From positions 1,116,001 to 1,180,000 of the forward strand of contig NC_085854.1 of the NCBI RefSeq assembly GCF_020906515.1: a DNA stretch of 64,000 bases, in the 5' to 3' direction. Numbering within the stretch: position 1 is the stretch's first letter; each line of letters starts with the position of its first letter. The notes below the pieces were generated by a model, which was not told where the DNA came from, made no database searches, and worked only from the letters and a program-made list of their open reading frames with translations. Below, in pieces: positions 11,659 to 22,713 of the stretch. The stretch comes from Vanrija pseudolonga (taxonomy: Eukaryota > Basidiomycota > Tremellomycetes > Trichosporonales > Trichosporonaceae). A program made the position numbers and the translations under genes.

Positions 11659-12395
11659 CATCTGCTCCATGCCGCCCATGCCACCCATGTCGCCCATTCC
11701 ACCGAGGTCAACGTCGGCACTGTGGGGGTTAGCTACTGACCCCAGAAGTAAGATCCCATCAATGACACTCACGCGTCGCCGTCCTGCTCGTCCTCGTCGA
11801 CCCACTGCGGGCGCGTCAGCTTCGTCACGGGCTCTCTTGACGCTACACACCTTGGCGAAGTCAGTCTTGATCCAGTTGCGGTTGGGCTTCTCCTTGGTGA
11901 GACGGGTCCAGTACTCGGCGTTCAGCTCCTTCTTGCGGAGGACGAGGACAATGGCACGCGAGGTCTGGGCCTTCTTGGTGTGCTGGGGTAGCGGTTAGTG
12001 TCTGCGCCAACTTCAAGCGTCAGACTTCAAAGCTCACAGTAGGGTCGATCTCAGCCCAAAGGTCGAGGTCACAGGCCCACTCCTTCTCGGGAATGTTCTT
12101 CGAGGCGCTGATGATGGTCAGTCGCAAGGTTCACCTCGCCAGAAAGGAGCTGCGCCAACTCACTCTCCCGTCTTGGCCGCGAACGAGATCTGGTCCTTGG
12201 TGATGTCGAGGGTAGGAGTGCCCTGGATGTCGGGGGTGTTGATAGTCACGTAGAGGATGTTCTGACATGATCAGCGCTGCAGCCACCACCACCACGTCGG
12301 GCGTCGGTTCCAACACATACCTTCTCGGCGTCAGTGGCCGAGGAGCGCTGGGCCCAGAGGATCTCGGGGTGGAGGGGCTTGACAAAGGTAGCCAT
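11302..12395 (-). CDS. SBA1: HSP90 co-chaperone p23/Sba1
   Basis: p23 binds the ATP-bound, closed state of HSP90 and slows its ATPase in the cytosol. The start MATFVKPLHPEILWAQRSSA and the beta-sandwich (CS domain) parts LYVTINTPDIQGTPTLDITK, ISFAAKTG, EWACDLDLWAEIDP and the conserved stretch ending NRNWIKTDFAKWVDEDEQD are typical. The C-terminal tail is a long glycine/methionine repeat (GMGGMGG units, about 11550-11700), then an acidic segment DDDEGDLDDEAP. The last exon adds only VEEVE and the stop. At least six short introns are present, and the product is roughly 230 aa. An upstream step-type heat-shock element fits HSF control. Confidence 0.92.
11547..11705 (-). repeat. Coding Gly-Met-Gly-Gly repeat in the p23 tail
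   Basis: A simple repeat that encodes G-M-G-G and G-M-P-G units in the p23 C-terminal tail (read as CCGCCCATG-type units on the plus strand). Such tails are common in fungal Sba1/Wos2 proteins, but copy number is likely to vary between strains. Confidence 0.8.
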
Positions 12396-13096
12396 TATTG
12401 CGATGTTTTAGATGTGTGTTGTGGTTGATACAGTGAATGCGAACGGAAGAGATGAATGTGTCGAGAAATGTTGTCGGCTCTGAGGTGGTCGTGGCTCGAG
12501 TGGTGGTGGTGGTGGAAGTGGTTGCCGGGCCGTCACCAGCCAGCAGCGTCATCACCGCCAGCCAGCAGAAAGCGGAAGCATTTCGAACAGCCTGGAAACT
12601 TCCTTTTGGGAACCCACCACTGCTGCTCTATCGCGTAGCGAGCTGGCCAGCACTCGTACCAGTTGCAGTGCGCAGTGCATGGTGATGTACAAGTCTGGGA
12701 CGAGCTCGCATCTACCACCTTATCATGGCCGAGACATGGTGCCTACCAAGTTCAGGACAAGTCTCACTGACCGGGCCGAGCATCATGGGCCCGGAAGAGG
12801 GCTCTGTGCGATGGGCACTGATAACCGTGATATGGCGTCAGACCAAGCCAAAGCACAATTGATACAAGCTCCATCCATTCCAGCAGCACGACCCGGGGCT
12901 CGAGCTACCGCACTGGCACTGGGCTGATAACATTAAGCTATTGACATCGTCCTAGCACAGAATAATACTTGGCTGCTGCTTCAAACAGAGACAGGCACTG
13001 CATTGCTTGTCGGGGCTTGGCAGCCCTGGCTGTCACCAAACGAGAGCACGAGGAGCGGTCCGAGTCACAACGCCACAGCTACTACAGCTTTGCTAG
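12396..13096. other. Intergenic upstream of p23
   Basis: Spacer between p23 (start 12395) and glucose-6-phosphate 1-epimerase (stop 13097), same strand. It contains a GTG-rich patch near 12500-12520 and a heat-shock element (listed separately). The remaining sequence shows no gene, tRNA or repeat that I can support. Confidence 0.4.
12574..12603. promoter_or_regulatory. Step-type heat-shock element upstream of p23
   Basis: GAA triplets lie at 12575-12577, 12585-12587 and 12595-12597, exactly 10 bp apart, with an inverted TTC at 12600-12602 (GAAACTTC). This matches the step-type HSF site nGAAn-5bp-nGAAn-5bp-nGAAn plus one abutting inverted unit. It lies 180-207 bp upstream of the p23 start codon. 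Function is inferred. Confidence 0.5.
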
Positions 13097-14354
13097 TCAA
13101 ACGAGGGTGATGGTCTGCTGGCCGATGAACTGCTCCCCTGGAGGAAGGCTCTTCCACTCGCTAACAAATCCGGGCTCGACGCAGATGTAGCGGTCCTGGC
13201 CAGTCAGCGTTCGCCTCGTTCACGGCACTCACCCATCCTCCGGGCTCCATGTCTCCCATCTTGCTTCCAGCCTCCTCGGTGGGGTTCCAAATGGTAGCGC
13301 TGAAGGTGTTAATCAACGGTAGAGTTGCAGACAAGTCGCAACATACTCCTCGAAGCCACGGAAGCGGACCTTGTAGCCACCCTCCTGGCCATCGCTGACC
13401 TGGATCTCCTGCGAAGGGATCTTGGCGTAGACGCTGCGTGCGGTCAATCACGGATCTTCCACATTAGCACAGTCAAAACCTACCGGTCAAGCTGGCGGTC
13501 GACGACCAACGAGCCACCAGGCGCCTTGAACTCCTGGCCTCCAAGGACCTTGTCCTTGTAGCTCACGCCAGCCGCAATACCAGTGATCGAAATCTTGGAG
13601 GCGTCGGGGACGGCGAGGTAGGTGTGGAGGAGAGCCTGGAACTTGAAGTCCTCCTTGCCGTTGTTGCGAACGTGGAGGTCGCTGACAAGCTGGTGGCCGG
13701 CCAGGGTGACAACATAGTGGACGTTGATGTCCTGGTGACCAAACGAAGCCGGAGGGGGCGGGGCGACGAGGCGGACCGAGACGCCCTCCTCACGGTCGAG
13801 GAGGACCTTGTCGAGCTTCCAGGTCTGAGTGCGGAGGAAACCGTGCTGCTTGAGCGCGGCGTACTCCGGGGGCGACGAGGGAGGAGGGCCGAAGATGGGC
13901 TTGGCGTGTCAGTGACCCAGCAATCACCAGTTGATCCACAGCAGCTACTCACGAAGACAACGGGGATACCGCCGCGGATCTAGTCAGATGTTAGAAGTGG
14001 CTTTAAACGTCATACCACACAACGTACTGCGGCAGACCCGTCGAGGGCGGCCTTCTTGGAGAGGAAGATGTTCTCCTTGCCGTTAACCTTCCACGAGGTC
14101 ACCGTGGCTCCGAAGAGGCTGGACAGGGTCAGCATCGGCATCTACAGCTGATCGAGCGGGCGGACATGCCGGCGGCAAGGGCGGATGGGTGTCCAGTTGT
14201 GGCAGCGAAGACACTGCCTGTCCCAAACGTACTAGATCTCTGCGGTCGAGCCCTTTGCTATCCGTCAGCACTAGTGATTCATATCAAGACTGTGGTCACG
14301 ACCGACATTTGCGTGAGTGAGGATGATTGACTTGTCGGTCTGTTCAACGCCCAT
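13097..14354 (-). CDS. Glucose-6-phosphate 1-epimerase (YMR099C type)
   Basis: Interconverts alpha- and beta-glucose 6-phosphate (galactose-mutarotase fold), supplying the beta anomer used by glucose-6-phosphate dehydrogenase. The start gives MGVEQTDKSIILTHANGSTA, then VTSWKVNGKENIFLSKKAAL, DGSAAIRGGIPVVFPIFGPP and LKQHGFLRTQTWKLD (His and Arg of the active-site region present). NVHYVVTLAGHQL and LLHTYLAVPDASKISITGIA follow, ending GEQFIGQQTITLV. Several introns interrupt it, the first after HAN and one within VVF|PIF; the product is about 310 aa, typical for the family. It is divergent to 6-phosphogluconate dehydrogenase, a neighbour in the same pathway. Confidence 0.88.
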
Positions 14355-15978
14355 GATGACAGTTGCTAATGATTGTTAACCGTGAGACAAGTCGAGGTGG
14401 TTGTGGGTAGTCGTCGTCGTTGTGGTCGAGCTACAGCATACAACCGCTAGAGCCAACCAGCAGTGACGTATTGCTGGAATGCAAAGGTCGACCGTGGCCA
14501 GCCAACAGGTCGATGTCATTTCAGGGTCCAATTTAAATCACGTGAGCGGACGACTCATTCCCGAAAGCGGACCTCCACTTCCGCAGCTACCTGCGACTGC
14601 TGACTACAATGTGGGGGGCAGCAACCAGCCTTTGACTTGTCATGCCGCCAGCATATCCAGCATACACGGCTCGGTACCTCGGTCGTTGGTTGTAGCATGA
14701 CCACCACCCAGCAGCCAGAGCAGTACGCACGTCATGCTTCTCGCAATTCCGAACAGCCCAGCGCTACCAAGACTATGAGCGGTTCGCCGGCCGATCACTC
14801 TAGCATCTCAACAGCAGTCAATCACTTGTTGGATGTCAACGCCGATCTCCGTGCGGACATGCATGTCTGTGAACCATGCCATCCGGCCGAGCATCAAGTC
14901 CGGTCATGTTGTGTGTCTTGCAGAGGCAATAGATGGGAACGGGTGGTAAATCACGGCTAGAGCAGCTGATTCAAGTGTGGGGTGAACACGGTTCTGGAGC
15001 GGGCCCGCCTGGGTGTGGAGGGGTGGAAAGCTGAGGGTGGACGGGCCGGACTACCGTGGAGGGAGGTGCGGTAGCGGCTTTTGGCACCGGACCGGAACCC
15101 CGAAGCCACGCTTCATCCTCGGGGCGGCGGGTGTGTCGATACCGCCAATGAGTGATGCGCCAGAGATAGGGACGGGGTAGGCCGCAGCAGACAAATGTTG
15201 TGATGCATCGAGTAGAGGCGGACATGCACGCGGGTGCCGCCAGAGAGAGCATGATGCATCGAAGCCAGAGTTGTGTGTCGTTGCAGCGACGACGAAGAGG
15301 GCCGAGGGCCGATTCCAGTCTAGTTTGACAGGATACGCAGTCCCCCGTCCGCTGTGTGGGCCAGATGACCATTCGAGCTGACTGCTTGCCTATGCATTTT
15401 GTGACCGATGTATAAGCTCTGGCCTGGCTCTGTGATGACATTGGCAGGCAGAGCGGAGTGAGCGGACATTGCTTCAAGGTGAGTGTCAGGGCAGTGACGC
15501 GGCAGTTGACTGAATCTTGACCCTGAATAGGCCAACTTGCGTAGCCACAGAGAGAGCAGAGCAGAGTGACCTCAGTTCCCAACGGGTCGGGCTCTTCTCC
15601 CCCAAAGGCTTGCAACGCTTGCTGCTTGGCCAGATGGGTCATGGAGCAGCGCAACCCAGCCAGCCAGTCTACAGCGAGCGAACGAGCGACCGCCCCCCCT
15701 AGGGCCGTAGGCCTCCTGCCGTCCACGGGGGTCCTGAGAGTGCTGACCACCGGCCACCCAATACCGCACCGCACGGCACTTTCTTTGCGCCTGACGACAC
15801 ACGCCCATCCAGACGTGCCGCCCCTGCCGCCTGCCGCCCCCACCATCTCGCTCCCACACCCCAGCCCCCCCATTTCGGCCGGCTGCGTCCCATTCCCCTC
15901 ATAACCCACCCACAACGACATCATCTTTCTCTTCTTTCCATTACATTCTCATCTCTCTAAAATACAATCAAAGTAGAA
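14355..15978. promoter_or_regulatory. Divergent intergenic region, G6P epimerase / 6PGDH
   Basis: A 1.6-kb head-to-head spacer. It ends in a TC-rich tract and an A-rich patch directly before the 6PGDH ATG, as usual for strong fungal promoters. Long open frames exist on both strands (one of over 900 nt on the minus strand), but they have no domain-like or codon-biased content, and I do not call them genes. Confidence 0.4.
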
Positions 15979-17888
15979 ATGTCGAACGACTCTCAGCTGT
16001 AAGTGTCCTGTGCTGGCTACCTGCACCTCCCCCTCTGCTAGCGATGCCTCTCTCTCGACGTTGTCATCACCTGGCGGCTAGCTCGCTGGGAGAGGAGGAC
16101 CTCGTCATTGGCCTGAGCGGAGGAGTAGTAGAGCCTAACCAGTGGAACAAACGTGCTGACAATCTCTTCCAGCGCCGATGTTGGCCTTATTGGTCTGGCC
16201 GTTATGGTGTGTTCATGTTTGCGGCTCTGAGCTTGCTTGTGTTTCTGACCATCGCCTCTTCTGTACCTGCTCCCAAACTGTCCCTTTACTTCCCTTCTCC
16301 AATGCCTCATCCTGTGCTTCTCGCAAATAGGGCCAGAACCTCATTCTTAACATGAATGACAAGGGCTTCAAGGTTGTCGCCTACAACCGGTGAGTTGAGA
16401 TGAGCTGAGCCGGCGTGGGAGGAAGCCGGGGAGAATGGACGAGGTCAGCAGGACGGGCTCTGACGTAACCAGTACCACCTCCAAGGTCGACAACTTCCTT
16501 GCCAACGAGGCCAAGGGTGAGTTTAACCAACCGTCGTTTTTGAACTGGCAGCTAATGTTGTAGGCACCAACATTGTCGGCGCCCACTCGATCCAGGAGCT
16601 TTGCTCCAAGCTTAAGCGCCCTCGCCGCATTATCCTCCTCGTCAAGGCCGGCCAGGCCGTTGACGACTTCATTGCCCAGCTTGAGCCTTACCTCGAGAAG
16701 GGTGACATCATCATTGACGGTGGTAACTCGCACTACCCCGACACCATCCGCCGCTGCAAGGAGCTCGAGGCCAAGGGCCTCCTCTTTGTCGGCTCGGGTG
16801 TCTCGGGTGGTGAGGAGGGTGCCCGTAACGGCCCTTCGCTCATGCCCGGTGGCTCGGAGGCTGCCTGGCCCGCTATCAAGGAGATCTTCCAGAAGACCGC
16901 CGCTCAGGCGTTCGGTGAGCCCTGCTGCGACTGGGTCGGCGGCACCGGCTCGGGCCACTACGTCAAGATGGTCCACAACGGTATCGAGTACGGAGACATG
17001 CAGCTCATCGCCGAGGCCTACGACATCCTCAAGCACGGCCTTGGCCTCCCCACCGACGAGATCGCCGAGATCTTCGCCAAGTGGAACACTGGTGTCCTCG
17101 ACTCGTTCCTGATTGAGATCACCCGCGACATCCTCCGCTTCAAGGACACCGACGGCGAGCCCATTGTCGACAAGATCCTCGACAAGGCCGGCCAGAAGGG
17201 TACCGGCAAGTGGACTGCCATTGACGCCCTTGACCAGGGTATCCCCGTCACCCTCATCGGCGAGTCGGTCTTCGCCCGCTGCCTCTCTGCCCTCAAGGAC
17301 GAGCGTGTCCGCGCCTCCAAGGTCATCCCCGGCCCCCCCAAGCAGCCCTTCCAGGGCGACAAGCAGCAGTTCATCGACGACCTTGAGCAGGGCCTTTACG
17401 CCTCCAAGATCATCTCGTACACCCAGGGCTTCATGCTCATGCGTGAGGCTGCCGTCGTCAACGGCTGGGACCTCAACAACGCCGGCATTGCTGCCATGTG
17501 GCGTGGTGGCTGCATCATCAAGTCGGTCTTCCTTTCCGACATCACCGCTGCCTACCGCGCGGACCCCAAGCTCGAGTCGCTTCTCTTCGCTCCCTTCTTC
17601 CAGAAGGCCCTTGAGAAGGCTCAGCCCGGATGGCGCCGTGTCAACGCCCAGGCTACCCTCTGGGGTATCCCCATCCCTGCCTTCGGCACTGCCCTCTCGT
17701 TCTTCGACGGCTACCGCTCCGAGATTGTCCCTGCCAACCTTATCCAGGCCCAGCGTGACTACTTCGGTGCCCACACCTTCCGTGTCCTTCCTGGCAAGGA
17801 GAACGACCACCTCAAGGCCGGCGAGGACATTCACGTCAAGTGGACCGCGACCTCGGGCAACGTCTCGTCGTCGACCTACAACGCTTAA
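15979..17888 (+). CDS. GND1: 6-phosphogluconate dehydrogenase, decarboxylating
   Basis: Third step of the oxidative pentose phosphate pathway: 6-phosphogluconate + NADP+ to ribulose 5-phosphate + CO2 + NADPH, cytosolic. Five exons (15979-15998, 16173-16206, 16331-16389, 16473-16516, 16564-17888) give about 493 aa, the usual length. The N-terminus MSNDSQLADVGLIGLAVMGQ carries the NADP dinucleotide fold. Further landmarks are DDFIAQLEPYLEKGDIIIDG, LFVGSGVSGGEEGARNGPSL, the catalytic Lys/Asn in HYVKMVHNGIEYGDMQLIAE, and IPVTLIGESVFARCLS. The first two introns (174 and 124 nt) are long for this window and the first exon is only 20 nt. Strong bias to C-ending codons suggests high expression. Confidence 0.97.
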
Positions 17889-18170
17889 GTTTAGTGTCCT
17901 TGTGTGTAAAATTGGATGCTGTAGTGACTTGCCATTGGCAAAGATGCAATGGGGAGTGATTTATTAGCAGATGGAGTGTGCATTGGTGCAGCGGTGTGTG
18001 CATGGTGGTTGCGTGGCTGAGGTTGAGCAAGTTGAGGGCCGGGGGGCGATAACAGGGCGACACCTACCGTGGGAAAGTTTTACTCGCACACCAACATTTT
18101 ATGGACCGGAGATGTCCTGTGATGTCTGTCGACCAACCTCTCCACCAACTTCAGCACTTAGCATCACACA

Positions 18171-19141
18171 ATGTCGTCGGCTCTTGCAGGACCCTCGTCG
18201 TCCAAGAAGACCAAGTCGTCCAAGTCCAAGACGCCCGCACGCGTGCCGACGCCACCAAGCGAGTCGGACAACGAGTCGGTCGCCAGCGCCGACAGCGAGG
18301 ACATTGACGACGATGCGCCTGTGAGCGCGCCGGCGGCGGCGTCGAGCTCCAAGCGCACAACGGCCGACACCTCGAGGGGAAGATCACTTGCGTACGTTCC
18401 CTGTCTTTCTCCCGCGCTCACGCCCAGTCGCTACCAGCCCCCAGCGGGAATGGAGCCCGTCAACGTCTCGGTAGCGTTCGGGTCGTCGCCATTCGAGTTT
18501 GGCTCGCTGGCGCGCAAGGCCGGCGTGGAGCTGTGGGCGATCCGCGTGCCGTCTGATGTGAGCTTTGATGACTGCGGCGATATATGTCTGGCCAAGATGC
18601 TGACGCCCGCGCCCAGTTCAAGACGTCGCGCCTGGCCAACCTCTCGCTCCAGACGCCGGGGGACAGCGTGCGCGGCGAGCTGACCTCGCACGGCAAGACG
18701 TACGCCCTTGGCGCGGACACGGACAGCGCGGGCGCCGAGATGGCGGGCCTCACGCTCCTCGTGCCCAACGTGTCGGCCGGTGGCAAGCTCCAGCGCGCGC
18801 CAGTCAAGATCAGCCGCAGGCTCATCCTCTCGCCCGGCGGCGCGGGCGGCGACAAGGCCGACGAGGCGACAGACGAGTACGTCGCGCCGGCCAAGGCCAA
18901 GCGCGTCCAGCCAGAGCACCTGCTCAAGTTCCGTAACCGCGTGTCTGGGTTCGACACGCCCGGACCTGCGGCAAGCGGCGAGTCGAGCGAGGTGGCCGCT
19001 GCGCCGGCTGAGGTGTTGGCGAGTCCCAAGAAGAGCAAGGACAAGGACGGCAAGGACAAGGATGGCAAGCGCAAGAAGCGCAAGAGCGGGGCCGACGAGG
19101 CGTCGCCGTCCAAGAAGAAGAAGAAGACGGCGGACGAGTAG
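18171..19141 (+). CDS. RPA34: RNA polymerase I subunit RPA34 (A34.5/PAF49-like)
   Basis: Partner of RPA49 in the TFIIF-like heterodimer of RNA polymerase I. A Ser/Lys-rich disordered leader precedes RYQPPAGMEPVNVSVAFGSS and PFEFGSLARKAGVELWAIRV, the recognisable RPA34 core. FKTSRLANLSLQTPGDSVRG and further beta-strand segments follow, then a strongly basic tail (KDKDGKDKDGKRKKRKS). Intron 2 (18558-18616) is needed for frame. A putative intron 1 (18392-18427) is only 36 nt, frame-neutral and stop-free, so both spliced and retained forms are possible (291 or 303 aa). It converges on EME1, 149 bp apart. Family assignment rests on the core motif and overall architecture. Confidence 0.75.
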
Positions 19142-19290
19142 GCGGCGGGCGGTAGACGTAGGGCGGTTTATCATCGCATGAGGGGGTGGATACATAGAGG
19201 GCTATGGACTTCATACCACGGTTGTCACGGATAGGCAAGATACCAGCTGCGTCTGGCTGAACAAGTTAGGCCCGCAGAGTGCACAGTACA

Positions 19291-21316
19291 CTACGTCAAG
19301 GCGAGCGGGTCGGTACCTCGCCATACGTGGTACAGCTTCTTGGAGAGGGACTCGGTCGTCAGCGCCAAAAACACCGCCAGCCTACCTTGCCGATACGGCG
19401 CTCGCTTGGCGCGCCATTCTTGAGACTGCGAACCTCACACCCAACCACCATCTCCTCGGCGGCGAAAGCGCCCTCGACTTCCGCATCCTCGTACGCCTCC
19501 ATGAGGCTGCGGAAGGATGGGAAGCGGTCTGCGATGCTGCCGGCAGCCGACCACGTCAGGCCTTGAACTTCTTGCAGCATCAGCTCGAGGGTTTCGGCCG
19601 GCTCAGCCGCCTTGCGGGGGTGGTCTGGAGCCGAGAAGGGCAGGTGCGACTTGGACAAGAGCTTGAACTGCAGCGTTAGATAGCTGCCTTCGCTTCCAAC
19701 TCACAGGTCGGGAAGCAACATCGCACGCCAGGTTGAAGACCCAGTCTTCAATCTCTTCCGTCTTCTCCACTGTCGCGTCAGTTTGCTCCGGGCCAGATCT
19801 CCCCACCTTGAACGACAAAGACCATCTCGACAAGCTGTGCCCTCAGAAGCTCGGCCTCCACCACGGACTTGTCCACACGCCCGTGCGTGGCGAGGATCGA
19901 AGACGGGCCAGATTGACCGCCCGAGAGCCCCGCACGCGCGGCGTCTCTGAACGCTCGGTCGGCCAGCGATTTCGTCTTGGCGTGATATTTGTCCAGACCG
20001 CGTACGAGAAGGATCACTTGGTCCTCCTTCTTCAGGCGGAGAGTCAGGCGGAGATCCGCAAGCCACTCGACGAGGGCCTCGCCCCCCTCGGCGACGAGGT
20101 CGACAACGTCGTCTGCTGAGCAGACAAGGACCACAGTGGGGTCCCACTCTGTCCGCTCTTGGTCCAATGGAATGTATCTCTTGGTGTTGGTGTCCCATTC
20201 AGCCCTAATGTGCCGCAAGAATCGTATCGTCGCTCCGACCACTGTATCCGTCTCAGACATGGTGTGGATCGTGGAGTTTGAGGCCTCGAGGCGAGTCTTG
20301 ATCTCGGGGAGAGCGCCTGCAATCGGTGCCGACGGCAGGGAGAGGTCATGGGCGAGATGGACCTCGATATCCCGCAACGCGTCCGTCTTGGATATTCGCA
20401 GCTTGTTGACGTCGTTCACCTTTGTCTGATACGACTTTTCTGCTTCCTTGGCGGCCTCATGTTCAGTCCTTGAGCAGGCAGCATTACCTACCTTTGCCTC
20501 GTCCCGCGCACGCGCGCGCTCCACCTTTGCTGCTTCTTTCGCCTCTTCACGCTCTCGCTTCTTCTTGGCTCGAGGGCTTTCACCAGTGTCGGCTTCATCA
20601 GGATGAGTAGGGGTACGATTTGACGACGCTCCCTCGGCGCCAGCTGGCGCCTTGCGCTTCTTCGTCTTTGTCGGGGTCGGCGTTCGGCTCCCTTCTCGCG
20701 CAGACACGGATGGGAACCTTCGGTTGCTGAACTGGTCGACGGAGTCGAGAGCTGATCTCCTTTGCTGATGGGCGTTAGAAGATTCAAGAGCACACCACGA
20801 GTTATCTCCTCACCTTTGGCCGTTGTTGCTCGTCACCACGCCGGTCCCCTGATCCACCAGCTGCGCGGGCTGGTCGCCGAGATGGTCCAGCAATGGCCGA
20901 GGGGCCGAACGACTCGGTAGCACTGCCATAGTACGCAGCTGGCGGCGGGCGAGATTCAAGACCACGGCTGGGTGATCTCCTTAGCGGGGAGAGCCGTGAG
21001 CGGCCTGCGCGTTCCCACGGTGGGGCGTGGTCGTCGAGGTCGTCGCCTCCCAAGTCGCGGATTGCGGCGTAAATGTCGTACCCGTCCGACGATGGATTGG
21101 GCCCGTCTGACGAGGATACGACCTGGACTTGTGTTCTTGCGACTCGCTGACTGAGAAACAAGGGCGACGTCGAACGAGCACGCGTCGAGCCGACAATGGC
21201 AATGTCATCGTCCGAGTCGGACGCGTCGGAGAGAACAATGATCTCTGGGATGGGTGAGCGCAGTGCGGGCGGTGGGCTTGGGTGCGTGTACCTTGATGCT
21301 GCGACATGCTGGCCAT
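19291..21316 (-). CDS. EME1: Structure-specific endonuclease subunit EME1/MMS4
   Basis: Non-catalytic partner of MUS81 that cleaves 3' flaps, nicked Holliday junctions and stalled forks. The chosen start (ATG 21316-21314) gives MASMSQHQ spliced over a 47-nt intron to EIIVLSDASDSDDDIAIVGS, a SIM-like acidic stretch common at Eme1 N-termini. A long disordered region and a coiled-coil Lys/Glu/Arg segment (PRAKKKREREEAKEAAKVER) follow. The degenerate ERCC4 nuclease fold contains DPTVVLVCSADDVVDLVAEG and EDQVILLVRGLDKYHAKTKS, then QLVEMVFVVQ. The C-terminal helix-hairpin-helix part includes LELMLQEVQGLTWSAAGSIA and ends WRGTDPLALT. An upstream frame could extend the N-terminus only from a non-ATG codon. 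About 560 aa. Confidence 0.85.
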
Positions 21317-21765
21317 GCGGTATACGTTGGTCAAGCAATGGAAGCGAGGCCGGTGCGCATGTAAACGCCGTACAATGAGCTGTGAGTGGTGATGTTGTTG
21401 TTGTTGAAATCGGTAGACTTGGACAGAGTGGTTGACTGGGTTGTAAGAATCCCAGTCAGGCACGGTTCATCACGTCGCGTGGTGGCGCGTCTCGAACGTC
21501 GCTAACGTAGCGCAAAGCAGCTACAGTAGACATCTCCACAACTCTCATGCCTTGATCCGTCAGCGACACGACCTGCATCACATGGGCCGCTGCAGATGAT
21601 GCAGTCTCGGTACCACTAGCATTAAGCACCGATCGAGGCTGATACACATGTCTCGAAACGGGTACAACTACATAACAGCTACCATTATCCGGCTGTCCCG
21701 GGAGTGGGCGGTAAGAAGGCCGCCCTCCAGTATTCGTCTAAGTGGGCAAACTGGACCAAACGTCT
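21317..21765. other. Intergenic, no gene seen
   Basis: Between the EME1 start and the YKT6 stop, both on the minus strand. No supported feature. Confidence 0.35.
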
Positions 21766-22713
21766 TTACATGACAATGCAGCACGAGTTTTGCTGGGCGC
21801 CATGTCAGTACGGGATGGGCATAGGACTTTGCCACCGACATACCTTCTTGGCAGTCTTGTAGAACATCTTGCTCTGCGCCGAAAGCGCGTTGGAGCGCTC
21901 GACAAGGTTGTCCAGCTTCTCGCCACGCTCCAAAACTGACTCAATCGTCTTGTGCTACGCAAAGTCAGCCATTGGTTCAACAGAGGGAGACCTGGGGATA
22001 GAAAACCCGCACGACACCTACCAGGACAATCTTCGTCTCGTCCAACTCCTGCTGGACCTTCATGATCGTGTCGGCCTGCTTTGGGTCCTGGTACTTGGCG
22101 AGGTACGTCGCCAACGTACCCTCAAGCTTGCCCTTCTGAGCAGGAGCCAGGCCGCCGGCGGCGTTCTGTGAAGGGTTGCCGCCGAAGGCGGACGCGGAGG
22201 CCGCAGAGAGCGATGGGGCGGCCGAGGGGTTGGGGAGCTGAGTGAGAAGCGAGTTGTTCTCGTCAAGCAGCTTGGTGAGGAGCGAGAATGCCGGGCGGTA
22301 AGGGTACTCCATGTCTGTGATCATGACCGCTGGCGAATCGTCAGTACAGCGGTCATTGGCATGGCCACCGGGCATGGCAGAGGGAAGGCTCACCGGCCAA
22401 ACCGAGCCCGCCGGGAGTGCGACCGGGGACGCGGAAGACATGCGCCTTGTAGTTGTTCTCCTCGACCGACGAAGGCTGGTTCGGGGGCGTGCGCTCTGCG
22501 ACTGTCTGGGGCAAGTTAGTATACGCCAGCCGTTTCAGATGACAACGACAAGGGGCCGCGCGTGCGCACCTTTGTGAAGAAGGTCATGAACTCTCCAACG
22601 CTACCGCGCTGGTAAAAGGAGAAGCTGGCCAGGTCCTGGGCAGTGCCGAGAAGGGTAGCCTGAGCGGGGGTGCCCGAGGTGACGGAGAGCACGGAAAGCG
22701 AGTAGACCTTCAT
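21766..22713 (-). CDS. YKT6: R-SNARE YKT6
   Basis: Lipid-anchored R-SNARE working in ER-Golgi, endosomal, vacuolar and autophagosomal fusion. The longin domain starts [20 protein letters not shown] and continues [20 protein letters not shown], then [12 protein letters not shown]. The SNARE motif follows ([40 protein letters not shown]), with the zero-layer Arg in LVERS. A separate last exon encodes only QNSCCIVM: the double cysteine and CaaX box for palmitoylation and prenylation that replace a membrane anchor. An Ala/Ser/Pro-rich insert lies between longin and SNARE parts. About 220 aa, slightly longer than yeast Ykt6. Confidence 0.95.

Noticed and set aside
11543-11998. Plus-strand proline/methionine-rich frame
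   Set aside because: Reverse reading of the Gly-Met repeat in p23.
14971-15924. Long minus-strand frame of over 300 codons upstream of 6PGDH
   Set aside because: No domain, no codon bias, no introns where all neighbours have them, and it fills the GND1 promoter. Long chance frames are common in GC-rich DNA.
16368-17834. Minus-strand open frame of about 490 codons
   Set aside because: It lies antisense to the 6PGDH coding exon and arises from the strong codon bias of that gene.
21317-21338. N-terminal extension of EME1 beyond the ATG at 21316
   Set aside because: The extended frame would need a TTG start, whereas the ATG splices cleanly to the conserved acidic segment.
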